A DNA stretch of 64,000 nucleotides from Lentinula raphanica (lineage: Eukaryota > Basidiomycota > Agaricomycetes > Agaricales > Omphalotaceae). Numbering within the stretch: position 1 is the first letter of the stretch; each line of letters opens with the position of its first letter. The notes beneath the pieces were generated by a model. The model was given only the letters and a program-made list of their open reading frames with translations. It searched no databases and had not been told where the DNA came from. Below, piece by piece: positions 34,790 to 49,554 of the stretch. The stretch spans positions 1,860,001 through 1,924,000 of the forward strand of contig JANVFP010000003.1 in NCBI GenBank assembly GCA_027919835.1, in the 5' to 3' direction. The translations under genes were made by a program, and so were the position numbers.

Positions 34790-36353
34790 CTATATCTTCG
34801 AATCACCCGCTTCATCCAGGCAACGTAGCTTCAAGTATATATCGCATCCTAGAGAAAGCGATCAACGTTCACGAGAGACGCAATAATTATTTTGACGACC
34901 TACCCCATCCTTCTAGAGACATCAACTCTAGAGAACCGCCAAAATATCTGAATAAAATTGATAAGTTGCAATGTATGTAAAAACCCACAGTAAAGGTACT
35001 TACTTTGCATACAGGCGACTCATAGGAAGACCATATCCCAGCCCAGCAATAGTACCGAGCCCAGTTTGTAGACCTTTTCCCGTTATCTCCCCAAAGAGAT
35101 TGCCCTCTCCCATCCCACCGTCACCAATAGCAGCACTTCCTCCGACATGCTGAGCGGCGTATGGACCTCCACCACTCCCATTGTCCTCACTATCTTCTCG
35201 CCCTGCTGTTGTGAATGCATAGGAGAAGATTTGAGGAATGTTTGCAGGAATGACTCCGCCACCTTGATCTCGTATCCGTATAGAGAAGTAGTTGGAAGTC
35301 GATCCTGGAAGTCGTGGAGGAGCAGACAGAGTTGTCACAATGGGAGGCAGAGAATGTCGACCCGCATTCTTTTTGGAATGATGTTCAACTGTCGCGCGGA
35401 ATGCGTTTTTGAGGAGCTCTGTCAGGACATATTCAAGATGTACGGGTACGTAGCTGATCAATCAGTAGATTAGAACAGGTTGACAAATTCTGCAAGCAAC
35501 GCTCACGCAAAGGTAGCATCTCGGTCACCCTCAATCTTGATCGCAGGACTGGCTCCCAGCGTGGCTTCGCACAGTTCGGTGACAAAAGACCCACACATAC
35601 GAACCATGTCTGCTGGTGAGCAATGTGTATTGACAACCCCAGCGTTGGGACGTTCGGGATCACTAATTGCCCTAGATAGCGATATATGCTGTTCTGCAAT
35701 CAACCGTACCGATATACGATTTCGAATAGCGCCGTCCAAGAATTCACTGATTTGAGCGTTAGTCATGTATTTGGAACATTCCTGAAAGCTAGAAATAGTA
35801 AACACACTCAGTGCAGCCCTGTAGGAAGTGAAATTTGCCGGCTTACCCTTTGGCGATGGTAGGAATGTCATTTGCATGCTTTTCGACCAGGTCTTCCAAA
35901 GTCTCAGCAAAATTTGCGTTCTCCTCCAATGTTTTCGGTGTAGGATACGTTGCAAGCCACATGAAGCTTTCCTTGTGGGCAGTTAATATGCTTGATATAT
36001 ACCTGACTCGCGCAATGAGGCTCCGTTTACGCAAAGACCTGCACACTAAGTAGTACGCACGGATTCGTACCGACGATGAAAGGCAGGGCTTCTAAGGATT
36101 GAACTCGAGTTGCAAGTCTCCTAGGTATCTCTTCGAGAGCATACGAAACAGATGCGAGTACTGAAGTTGGGGTGAGAGGTCGTCCAAAGGACAATAAGGC
36201 AGAGAGATTCAATGGTCGATGTGGGGAAGAGGCATATTTAGCCAGGAGTTCAGTGAATTCTCTAGGACTTGGAGCGGGTGCACGTCGGATATACTGGCGA
36301 CTGCATTTTGGCGAAAGGATAGACTTCTTCAGCAAAGTTGTCCTTAGCTTCAT
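34790..36353 (-). CDS. Mitochondrial pyruvate/branched-chain alpha-ketoacid dehydrogenase kinase
   Basis: A multi-exon minus-strand gene with ATG at 36353 and stop at 34790. The N-terminus is basic and hydroxylated (KLRTTLLKKSILSPKCSRQY), which fits a mitochondrial presequence. The helical regulatory domain has RPLNLSALLSFGRPLTP, ALEEIPRRLATRVQSLEALP and IRNRISVRLIAEQHISLSRA. The GHKL ATPase domain has the N-box ELLKNAFRATVEHH, the G1 box DQGGG and the G2 box GLGYGLPMSRLYAKYFGG. The last exons give SLELMSLEGW and GCDIYLKLRCLDEAG. A Gly-rich insert of about 40 residues lies between G1 and G2. Such kinases switch off PDH or BCKDH by serine phosphorylation. PKP1 and PKP2 type cannot be separated by eye. 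Confidence 0.9.
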
Positions 36354-36559
36354 GATGGCTTCATCGACAACAACTTCGAGTCATGTCCTTGAAGGCTTTC
36401 GTAGTGGATTGAATCAGAAGCGACGGCCCGCGCAAGACCGGGAACTTGACTTTTTTTCCACGCTCATGCCAGGCCAGAGCAGACTTGTTGGACAAGGGAT
36501 GCTCTTCGAGAATAGAGGATATATTACGGAAACGAACTAATAATGTACGGGAATGAAAT

Positions 36560-38507
<1,948 letters not shown>

Positions 38508-38700
38508 GATTGAAATGAAGCGGTAGTGGTGGTGGAAGAGAGAACAGTAAGTGGAAGGCTTGCGTGTGTGCAATGACGACGCGTCGTCTCTTCACGTGAC
38601 TTCCGGGACGTTCTCCGCCCTCATCTCGGCCACCGGCCATTTCTCTACCACTGCTTTCAAGGAAACTTGATACTCTACCAGCCTATTTACCTAGACGATT
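38508..38700. promoter_or_regulatory. Bidirectional promoter RPT1/VMA1
   Basis: 193 bp separate the two ATGs. The spacer contains a GC-rich core with TCACGTGAC (E-box-like CACGTG near 38594) and CTTCCGGG. The yeast proteasome control element GGTGGCAAA is not present. Confidence 0.6.
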
Positions 38701-41081
38701 ATGGCAGGAGCCCTTCAAAATGCTAAGCGGGACTTACCCAAGATATCTGATGAAGATAGAGAAAGTAGATTTGGGCAGGTCTTTGGTGTTTCTGGGCCTG
38801 TGGTCGTCGCCGAAAACATGGTCGGGGCTGCTATGTACGAGCTTGTACGAGTCGGACACGATGAATTAGTTGGAGGTGATTACCGTTGAGTCCTGAAGCG
38901 ATTCTCAACTGACTGCATATGTCAGAGGTGATTCGTATCGAGTCCGACAAGGCGACCATCCAAGTCTATGAGGAAACTTCTGGCGTAACAGTCGGAGATC
39001 CTGTCCTTAGAACTGGCAAGCCTCTCAGTGTTGAGCTTGGTCCAGGTATTTTCCACCGCCTCCAAAGACGGAAGAAACAACTGACAGAATCTAGGATTGA
39101 TGGGCAACATCGTCGACGGTATTCAACGACCGCTACGAGTGCGTTCCGTTCAGACGGTCATCGATGAACTCTTACCATTCCGTTCCCCAGTCCATCCAAG
39201 AACTTTCAAAGTCTATATACATCCCTCGCGGTATCAACACTGATGCTCTCGATCGATCGTTGCAATGGGACTTCAAACCAGGATCTTTCTCAGTAAATTT
39301 GGCGTGTTCGATTCACTTTCTAACATCGTACTGACATAGATTTTCAAGGTCGGCGACCATATATCAGGTGGTGATATCTTTGGTGGTGTATACGAGAACT
39401 CGCTGGTAGACAACCACAAGATTATGCTTTCTCCCCGAGCTCTCGGTACCATAACACATATAGCCGAAAAGGGTAGCTACGCCGTGGATGTATGTGTTCC
39501 GAACGTGGTTTTCAGACATATACTCAAAGGCATCACAGGATATCGTTCTGGAAACAGAGTTCGAGGGTAAAACGACGAAACACACGATGATGCAACTTTG
39601 GCCCGTCCGTGCTCCTCGACCGGTCAAAGAGAAACAGACTGCAGATCATCCTCTGCTAACCGGTCAGCGTATTTTGGACGCGCTTTTCCCGTGAGGCGTA
39701 TATACCCATATGCTCATAGATCTATGCTCATCCCCTGTTGTAGCTGTGTACAAGGAGGTACCACTGCCATTCCTGGCGCATTCGGCTGTGGCAAGACGGT
39801 CATCTCGCAAGCGCTTTCCAAGTTCTCGAATAGTGACATCATTGTCTATGTCGGTTGCGGTGAACGTGGTAATGAGGTTCGTCTCTTCGAGTACTTGCGA
39901 TGCCCACGAATTGACGCGTTCTCGTTTCATTCAGATGGCTGAAGTATTGATGGAGGTACGATCAAAGCTTCTTTGAAGATACATTGTGTTGATCGTTGGA
40001 TCAGTTCCCTGAACTAACAATGGAAGTTGGAGACCGTGAAGAACCTATCATGAAACGTACCACCTTGGTCGCAAACACTTCCAACATGCCTGTCGCTGCC
40101 CGTGAAGCCTCCATCTACACTGGTATCACACTTTCAGAGTACTTCCGTGACCAAGGGACAAATGTTGCTATGATGGCTGACTCAACCTCGCGGTGGGCCG
40201 AAGCTCTTCGTGAAATTTCTGGTCGACTGGCTGAAATGCCTGCTGACTCTGGCTACCCGGCTTATCTCGGTACCAAGCTAGCTAGCTTCTATGAGCGCGC
40301 TGGAAAGGTAGTCTGTTTGGGGAACCCTCAGAGGCAGGGCACTGTTTCCATCGTTGGCGCGTAAGCTGAATTTTCTCTGTGATTCTCTATTGGAACTGAA
40401 TGTATCACTTATAGTGTGTCACCACCGGGTGGTGATTTCTCTGATCCTGTCACGTCTGCTACGCTCGGTATCGTACAAGTCTTCTGGGGTCTTGACAAAA
40501 AGCTCGCTCAGAGGAAACACTTCCCGTCCGTCAACTGGTCGGTGTCGTACTCCAAATACACCAAGGTCCTCGAGCCTTACTATGAAAGCACGGAGCCTGG
40601 TTTCGTAGAGCTGCGAACGAAAGTCAAGGAGATCTTGCAAAAGGAGGAGGATTTAGCTGAGATTGTGCAGTTGGTCGGGAAGAGTGCATTGGGCGAGAAC
40701 GACAAGATTACCCTTGAAGTTGCTCGTATGTTGAAGGACGACTTTCTTCAGCAGAATGGTATGAGCGAGTACGACAGGTTTTGTCCCTTCTACAAAACCA
40801 GCGGCATGATAAGAAACTTTGTCGGTTTCCACGATGCTGCATTGAAGTTGGTCAACCAAAGCGACATGACTTTCAACAAGATCAAGGATTCGGCCTCTGA
40901 TCTCATGTTCAAACTGTCCCAGATGAAATTCGAGGTATGTTGTCGTGTTCGCGACTGTTGTTCAGACTCTGATACTTGTTTTTCTACTTAGTCTCCTTCG
41001 CAAGGCAAAGATAATGTCAAGCAGAAACTGGATGATCTGTATTCTGAGATACAAGACAAGTTCAGACAGCTGGCAGAATAG
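38701..41081 (+). CDS. VMA1: V-type proton ATPase catalytic subunit A
   Basis: Many short exons between ATG 38701 and TAG 41081. The N-terminus [20 protein letters not shown] and the beta-barrel [20 protein letters not shown] are typical. The non-homologous region ([20 protein letters not shown]) marks this as a V-type A subunit and not an F-type beta. The nucleotide site is [19 protein letters not shown], then [25 protein letters not shown] and [20 protein letters not shown]. The C-terminus is YNKIKDS-like ([19 protein letters not shown]) and ends DKFRQLAE. The subunit hydrolyses ATP to acidify vacuoles and endosomes. There is no intein: the site where the Saccharomyces VMA1 intein sits (before CGKT) is uninterrupted. 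Confidence 0.96.
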
Positions 41082-41364
41082 ATGTCTGTTATTCTACTAT
41101 CGAGGACGATTCCTGCTTTTTACGATTTTCAACGACGCCAAGTACCATTCTACGTAGGCCAATAGTTATCATATGTCGCTCGTGTATCAATACTCCAATG
41201 AATATGGATCATATCGAAACCTATACAGTGCTGTGTTTGCGAACTTTGCGCGCAGTGTACTTCTTCAAAAATCATGCGACACTGTGTTCTAACTTGCCTT
41301 GCCTCTGTATCTCGTTAATCCGAGAACGAACAAAAAGCACGTTTGGCGTAGTAGGGACGCTTGT

Positions 41365-42883
41365 TCAAGTAGTATCCATGCGAATCAAAGTCTCTTCTCC
41401 AGCTAGAACTGTCTGTGGACGATTATCGAGAGCGTCCATCGCAGCAAGTAAAGCGTCTACATCGGGCGCAACCGAATAATGCCTGTAGATTTCTCCAAGG
41501 ATGGCTAGCTTGCTCTCGTTCATGTTGAGATGCACTGCATGCTCAAGAAAAGAAGGTTGCGAAGCAGGGCTGACCTGAAAGCAATTTGATGAGCAAATAC
41601 ATAAAATATACCATTCAGATCGTACTTCAAGGACAATATTGTCTCCTAGTCGGATTTTACGCGCCCCACTTCGATAGACTTCGATATGTCCTATGATTCC
41701 GTCCAGTTCTTCCTTTTTTTCAGCAGGCGCGGATGGATCTCTCGAAGAAGAGGGCTGAATTTCCGTTTCGGTCTTCACATCTGGCGCAAAAGTCACCTTT
41801 TTAGAAGCTGGATTAGCTGGTGCTTCTTTATGCACGTTGTCATCAGCTTTTGCGCTGAATGTTGGAAATGGTTTTGGGAATTGGAAGAGGTATAAACGTT
41901 GAGTGTTGACGTCCGCGTCCTTTGTCTGCGGTTCAATAGAGCGCTTTCTGATAAGTGTTTGCTCACACGCACATGGTTCGCTACACCGAGATCGTCGAAC
42001 ATTGCAACTAGTTCTTTCCGGTCTTCTTCATCATCTTCATCGTCTTGGGGTTCAACTACACTCCCTCCGCGGACTGCGAAAAAAATGGTGAGATGCCGAG
42101 TGCAAAAATTCGCCAAGTCATGACCCACCTAATGCATCAGGATCTTCTTTCTTTGGTCTCTTTGCTTTTTCCTTCTTCAAGTTATCAGGGGCCATCCAAT
42201 CCATTTGACGTACGTTCTCCATATCGATGATTTCCACCCCTTCATCGGGATCAGAGTATACTTCCTCATCCTGTTCTTCTTTCTTTGTATCTTGTTCTTC
42301 TCGCTTGATACTAGGTGCGGCGGTACGTGAAAGACCGACTCCGAGAGAGGAGGCTTCTGCTCTGGAGGGTGTGGCGATTGGAGTGGCTGCCTGGGCGAAT
42401 CGCCGAGAACTGGAAGTGCCTGCCATTGCTGGACCAAGGGCGAAGGGACCGCTTGCTACCATCTCTACAGGAGCTCGTGCTGCACCACGACCACGACCAG
42501 TGCCTTCACCTCTACCTCTACCTCGACCGCGACCTCTGTCATTCGAACTTGCTGCGGGTATGGTATCAGGAGCCGGCTCCTACGATATGAGTCAATCGAC
42601 ACTATCTTGGAACAACGAGAGATGGATATACAGTTTTCACCACACTATTGCACGGAATGTTAGTGTATAGATACAGGGAGCACAAGACGCATACTCCTTG
42701 CTTCTTCTAGCTGGAAGAGTTGGAACGAATTTTAGCTTCTGGGTGCCTTGTCGGGTGACCTCTGAAGGTCTTTTTGCCAAAGAAGAAATTGCTTTGGGTT
42801 TTGATCCACTGCCTTGTTGAAGATGAGAGAATCTTTGGGCAATCAAGAAAAATCAAAACAAACCTGAAGCAGAATCTGACATT
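41365..42883 (-). CDS. RPC53: RNA polymerase III subunit RPC53/RPC4
   Basis: A multi-exon minus-strand gene, ATG 42883, stop 41365. A 51-nt intron joins the first six codons (MSDSAS) to GSGSKPKAISSLAKRPSE. KLKFVPTLPARR follows, a short motif conserved in Rpc4 proteins, then a Gly/Arg-rich low-complexity run (about 42470-42545). The acidic middle has DEEVYSDPDEGVEIIDM. The C-terminal dimerisation domain has IIGHIEVYRSGARKIRLGDN, IVLEVRSE, and AVHLNMNESKLAILGEIYRH then VAPDVDALL. RPC53 with RPC37 forms a TFIIF-like module for pol III termination and reinitiation. It lies head to head with the ABC transporter. Confidence 0.88.
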
Positions 42884-43056
42884 TCGCGTCGACGCGGTCT
42901 TGGAGAAAGAAATGGACTGCGGGAGCCACCGGGCCGGAAACCATTACTCTTCGCCGTTACGTGTTTGCCGACGCGACTCCGTGGTTTCTTTTGAACTTCA
43001 ACGTTCGCCTGTTCACCTTTGCCTCCTTGGGCGACGAGGACAGCTGTCAGCTCAAC
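42884..43056. promoter_or_regulatory. Bidirectional promoter RPC53/ABC transporter
   Basis: 173 bp between the ATG at 42883 (minus) and the preferred ATG at 43057 (plus). The open frame of the transporter extends back to about 42883 without an ATG (GTG at 42961), so some of this spacer could be coding if an upstream exon exists. Confidence 0.4.
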
Positions 43057-46000
43057 ATGGGCTCAAAAATATGTCCAGGGGCAAGCCCTACGGATTTCTC
43101 TGACATCTGTATTCGCGAAACCTGGAGCTCATTCACTCTCACCATTGTCGTGTTCTGGTTATATTTCTTCGCCGCTCCTCACGTCTTTCTTCCTCAATGG
43201 ATGACACAGCTCGCGGGGTATCTGAAGAAACCTTTCAGAACGTTTCTGACCCTGCACGAAGCAGAAGCATTGGATGGTGACCAACGCGAAGACGTGAATG
43301 TTGAAGAGCACGTACCTCTCTGGCGCAGTTTGGTGTTCGTATTCGTTGGCCTTGTGGAGATGATATCCTGGCTTGCAGTCGGGGCCTACGATGCTATTCT
43401 ATTGCGCTCAGCTCTCAATCCTTTCCTCAACGCTTTCGCGTGGAGTTATACGGTTCTGAGACCAATAGCCTACCCAAGTGCAACTGTCCCTTATGATCTG
43501 TTCTGCATTTACATCCTGCAACTTGTTTCGGAGATATTCCAGCTTGGTGGGATCCTCTTCACCAAAGATGCGTTCGGAATACCACTGCCTTCGGCGAATA
43601 TTATTGCCCTTCACGCCGTGAATCTCACTTTCGTTGTCCTGTTACTTGCCGTGGTTCTTGGTATGCCTATGGCTATACCTAGTGGAAAGGTAGACAAGAC
43701 AGATATTGTGAGTTCTATTCTTTGGACTCTCTTAAACTTGAATCCAACTACATAGCCCTTAGGGTAAAACCGTCACACCAGAAGACTACGCCGAGCTTGG
43801 TTCTTGGATAACATTCGCATGGGTATACCCTCTGATCAGAAAGGGCAAAGCCACCACTCTCAACGAGGAGGATGTCTGGGCCCTCAGCCCCACAATACAA
43901 TCACGCCCGATCTTTGCCAAATTCATGAGCATACAAACCGCCAGTCTGGCGAAGAGACTATTCTGGGCAAACTCACTTGACTTGATGTACGTTTTTTGTT
44001 TTCCGCCAAACTGGTAGCTGACCATACTCAAAGCCTGGAATTTCTGCTCTCAACTTTGAGCGTCTTATTCGAGTTCCTGAATCCGTTCTTCCTGAAGTGG
44101 GTATATGAGATTCTTGACCATTAGCTCATTTGTGATTCATCTTTTCCAAGTCATATACTTGCTTCAATAGAGACCGGAGACCGTCCTCAAGCTTATGTTT
44201 ACGCTGCCCTCATGTTTCTTGCATCTATCCTCAAATCGCAAAGTGATTTACATCATCTCTGGTTCAGTCGGCGGGCAGCTACACGCACTAGAAGTGAGCT
44301 CATGGCAGTGATATATGATAAAGCCTTGAAGAGGAGGGATCTGAGTGGGATAGTGAGAAAAGATGAAGAGAAAAAGGACGATAAGAAGGAAAAGGCTGGT
44401 AAATCGAAGAAAGATAAAAAGGATGAGAAGGAGAAGGAAGAAGTCGGTGCGGATGTTGGCAAAATTGTCAATCTCATGGCTGGAGACGCAAACAGAGTTG
44501 CAATGACGATCACAGCCATCTATATGATGTATAACGGTGTGTGTTTGACTGTGATTCTTCAAGGCCTGCTCGATAGCTCATTTCATCCTCAGCTCCTGTT
44601 GAAATCGTTATTGGCTTGTTGTATCTCTACAACCTTCTAGGACCCTCGGCACTGGTTGGATTGGTTGTGCTTGTAGCAGGATGGCCACTGAACACGTATC
44701 TCACGAAGCGCAGCATGGAAATCTATAGAGGGACAGCCAAAGTGAGAGACAAGCGGATGGGCGTGGTTAGTGAGTTGATTGGAGCGGTAAGACTTTTGCA
44801 ACCCGAACCAGCCCATGCTCTAACTCGCTTTTTCGTTGCGTCAATACTACATTCCAGATAAAATTTATCAAGTTTTTTGCATGGGAGTATAAGTGGATTG
44901 ATCGTGCAATGAACGAGCGGGAAAAGGAAATGTCTTGGATGCTCAAATGTGAGTGAAATTCTTTTTTACCAAGGCTTTAATCCGACGTTTCGTAGCTCGA
45001 ATCAATTCTATCATGTTCTACATTCTCTGGTCGAGCACGCCGATTTTAGTTTCCATTATCGCGTTCATGACTTATGTCCTGCTCGGAAACGAGCTTACTG
45101 TCAGTGTTGCATTCACTGTGAGTCTTAAGTGCGCGTAATATGGAATGAGTAGCGGATCTGACTGTTTGATTTAGGCAATTGCGCTTTTCGGGATGATTAG
45201 GTTCATTTTAACATGTTTTCTTCCTTGGCCCATTCTCAATGACAAATAGAACGCCTCTCAATGTACTACCTACTTTTGTTGTCCAGGTGGCTCAAACAAA
45301 AGTTGCTCTCGACCGTATCGCCGGTTTCCTCAATGAAGAAGAGGTTACGGCGCAGGTTTCATCCCTCAAGAAAGATATGCCTGGCTCTGACAGGTTCAGG
45401 GGATCAGATGAGGAAACTGTTTTCGGACTGGAGGATGCTACATTAAAATGGAACGAAGTCGAACTGCCCGCATCGGAAGACGGAAAGACAAACGGTTCAG
45501 CTGAAAATCTCGCTCACGAGGTTTCTGAAGTGGAAAGCGTGACCGTACGCTCTGAAGTGACTGGCGTCGAAGGCGAAGGCGAACATCAATTCAGATTGGA
45601 GCAGATCTCTGTCATATTCCCCGAGGACAAGCTAACTGTCGTGACTGGTCCTACGGCTAGTGGGAAAACTGCACTTCTAGTGAGTCTTCCGATGTTGTAG
45701 AGCATCCTAGTCCTGACTCCACATGTAACTAATGCTCAATGTCAGATGGCAATCTTGGGCGAGATGACGCTTCTTTCAGGACGTATTCGCATGCGCAAAG
45801 ACACGTCCAGCGTAGACGCGAACGGCAATATGTTAGCAATTTCATACGCCGCCCAGTCGCCATGGTTGAGGCACCAGTCAATTCGAGATAACATCCTCTT
45901 CGGTTATCCATACGACGAGCAAAGGTATCAGGCTGTCATTGAAGCTTGTGCTCTCAAGCCCGATCTGGAGATTCTGGAAGATGGTGATAGCACAGAGATT

Positions 46001-49000
46001 GGTGCACGTGGCGTAAGTCTTAGTGGTGGTCAAAAGGCAAGGTATGTAGGAAGGCATGTGGTACTCTGTCCATCTGTACTGAAAGGGTGAGACAGGGTGG
46101 CTCTTGCTCGAGCTGTATACGCCAGAACAAAATATGTACTACTTGACGATCCTCTTAGCGCTGTGGTGAGTCCTGCCTTTTGTCACGTCATTTCATCATA
46201 TATTTCGTATATTGACAATGCTGTAAAACACTTTACAGGACAGCCATACCTCTCGCTTCCTATACGAGAAGCTATTGTGCGGCCCTCTCCTGGCCTCCCG
46301 AACAGTGATCTTAGTCACACACCATGTCGAGCTAGTGCTACCTGGAGCACATTACCTTGTGAGAATGCTGGATGGACGTATCGATACACAGGGAACAATC
46401 GCAGACCTTCGTGCTTCAGGTGTTCTTGAGGACATCGCACATGAAGCTGAAGCTGTGGCTCAAGAAGAAACACAGGTTGTGGCTGCTGAGGAGGCTGTCG
46501 CTGAAGAGATTGGGGCTGTGGAAGGCGACAGTCCTGTCAAAGATACTGGTGATAGGCTCAAGAAACCGCGTAAACTTGTGGAGGACGAGAAACGGGAGCA
46601 AGGCGGAGTGAAATGGAGAATATACAAGAAATATCTGCAGGCATCGTACGTTGGCTGTTTTGATTGCAGTGTCTTTCATTTATACGAGTGGCAGATCCTA
46701 CTGGGTCTGGGTTCTTCTAATCATCTTTGTCATATTGAACCAACTGCTAGCAGTTGGAGAAAAGTATTGGATCAAGGTGAGATATCTCACTAGTAGTAAC
46801 AGCGATCCTGAACCTCTCACCTACTATGTGAACTCAGGTTTGGGGCGAAGCATACGGTCCACCTCCCTCGGAAATATCAGCTACTATGAAGCATTTCGCG
46901 CCTATGCATCTATCGGGTGCTTCTGAACATGGATTATCCATAGATGGGTTTGCACATCAGACCACACCATCATCGCTGCCCATGTTTTCGATAAGAACGG
47001 CCTTCAATTTCCCAAATGTCCATGAACATCCAATGTTCTACGTTGGTGTTTATGCTGGTATAGGTGTCCTCAATGCCCTTGTCAGTGTAATAGCTACAGC
47101 TGTTCAATACACCGGTGCATTACGTGCCTCGAGGATTCTATTCAAGTGAGTCCTTGTACGATGTCTTTTGATTCTCATAAGAACTCATCGCTCCATCAAG
47201 GCAGCTATTAGTCACTGTTGTCAGAGCTACCTTCAGATTCCATGACACCACACCTGTTAGTCGCCTCAATGCCTTTACTATTGATATGAGTTGTTGCTGA
47301 CCTGCGCCGAATATTTCTAGCAAGGGAGAATGCTCAATCGCTTCGGAAAGGTGCTCCTCATCCTGTACCTAATGATTATCTTGACTCATGATAGCTATAG
47401 GATATCGAGACAATCGATTCTTCATTGGCCAGCTCCCTTCAAAATGTCAACTCTTCTTTAGCAAACTTCTTTGCCTCTGTCTTGACTATCGCGTGAGTGT
47501 GCTTGTTTGTGTTTCTGAAGAGAATCGAAAGAAATTTACGACGCATTAGTGTCATCTTCCCATTCTTCCTCATTCCTGCAACCATATTGGGCTTTATTTA
47601 TCGCGAGCTTTCTATCGGTTATCTGAACACCGGAAGAGATCTTCGTCGGATGGAATCCAACTCTCGATCGCCTATCTTCTCAGACTTCTCAGAGCTCTTG
47701 GAAGGAATTGTCACCGTCAGAGCGTTCTCGTCCGAGAAACGTTTCTTGGACAATATACACACAAAGATTGATTTGACCACAAGGATGTGGTACGCTTTCT
47801 GGATGACTAATCGATGGCTGTTGCTCTCATTCGACCTCCTGGGTATGTATTGTCTCAGCTTCTTTGATTAGTACTCATCTTCTACTGCAGGAAGCTTGGT
47901 ATGTCCTCACTATCGGTTACTAGTGTTTTTGCTTCACATTGTTGTAGGCTGTCTTGATCACTGCCCTTTTCTCTATCTCTCGGTCGGATGCAAGATCAGG
48001 CTTAGCAGGTATTTGTATAACCAGTGCTCTGAGCTTTACGATGTCTGTCTATTGGTGAGCAAGCTCAAAATTTGAGGGTCAACTTGGCCGAGATAACTCA
48101 TTCGATTGGAATCTCTCAGGTCATGTCGGGTCTGGACAACTTTGGAGTTGGACCTCAAGTAACTTTTCCCTGCTTATGAAGTCAACTGCGGGACTCAAAT
48201 ATGGTTATACAGCTCAGTAGAACGGATCGTTGAATATTTGGATCTACCACAAGAACCACCTGTCATCATCGAATCCAACCGACCACCAGCCTACTGGCCT
48301 TCATGCGCTCAGGATCAACCACTTGTGTCAGTCGAAAACTTGTCGGTGAAGTATGCTCCGGACCTCCCTGCTGTCATCCAAGATGTTTCTTTCTCCCTTA
48401 AAGCCGGAGAACGCGTTGGCCTTCTCGGGCGTACTGGTTTGTCTTGACATAACAATCTTCACTTTTGAAACGTGATCTGACTTTGAATATAGGTAGTGGA
48501 AAATCAACGCTTGCTATGAGTATCCTTCGATTTGTACGTTTGGTTCAGTTGGCGTTCTGTGGCAAGATCTGATTTCTTACATAGGTTGATCCCTCTAGTG
48601 GCAAAATAATCATTGACGGCATTGATATCTCGACCATTGGGATTCATGACCTTCGGTCCCGTCTGGTATGATTCAGGTTATCCTGTCCTTTGCTCATTCA
48701 TTGACTGTTTATCAGACATTCATACCCCAGGATGCAGCCCTGTTCTCCGGAACTCTTCGGGACAACCTGGATCCTTTCGGTAAGGTTCTCATTCAGAGCC
48801 TTGTAACATGCAGGCGTTGACCCATCCTTGTAGGTGAACACACAGATGCAGAATGCCTCGATGTCTTGCAACGTGTACAGATGTCTACCCAAAGCCAATT
48901 CCCTTCTCGTCGTACATCCCGCGCTCCATCTACTGCTGCAACACCAACTTCCTCACGCCCTCCTTCCATCATCGGTGTTGACGATATTGCTAGCTCAGTG

Positions 49001-49499
49001 GGATCGACTATCACAAACATGGATGGTAAAACCACAGTGTCCCTCGACACTCAGGTATCTTCCGGTGGCACCAATTTCTCTCAAGGGCAACGGCAGCTTA
49101 TATCTATGGCCCGGGCACTGTTGAGGAGGAGCTCTATCATTGTTTTGGACGAGGCTACTAGTAGCATTGATTTTGCTACCGATGCTAAAATCCAGGCTAC
49201 GATTCGTGAAGAGTTCACTGGATCGTTGTTGTTAACAGGTAATCCGAAACATTTCTCCGCTCTGGGTCAACATCCTGCTAACTTCCTGTTACTCAGTTGC
49301 CCATCGCTTACGAACAATCATTGACTATGATCGTCTGCTTGTCCTTGACAAAGGACAGGTGGTAGAACTTGACACTCCATGGAATTTGATTCAGAAGGAA
49401 GACGGGATATTCAGGACAATGTGCCTCAAAAGTGGATCGTTCACCGAGTTGGAGGCGGCAGCAAAAGCAAAAGCTGAGGCAGTAGCTTCGTCGGGCTGA
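43057..49499 (+). CDS. Full-length ABCC-type ABC transporter (MRP/Ybt1-like)
   Basis: Many exons, about 1,500 residues. The start at 43057 ([16 protein letters not shown]) is chosen because it is the first in-frame ATG and begins a typical ABCC N-terminus. An N-terminal TMD0 with several helices is followed by TMD1 ([20 protein letters not shown]), which carries a long Lys/Glu-rich insert ([20 protein letters not shown]) in a cytosolic loop. NBD1 has Walker [37 protein letters not shown] and Walker [15 protein letters not shown]2 follows an acidic linker. NBD2 has Walker A GRTGSGKST, split by an intron, [20 protein letters not shown], signature FSQGQRQL and [13 protein letters not shown] Ser/Thr/Pro-rich insert of about 45 residues sits between Q-loop and signature in NBD2. 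Substrate is unknown; conjugate or drug export at plasma or vacuolar membrane is inferred. Confidence 0.92.
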
Positions 49500-49554
49500 T
49501 CTCTGAGTCTGATGTACTCAAAAATCTGTATCCTTGCTGGAATTTTGCTTTCCC

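Noticed and set aside
39760..39830. Possible VMA1 intein at the conserved GAFGCGKT site
   Set aside because: The sequence reads straight through [16 protein letters not shown] with no insertion.
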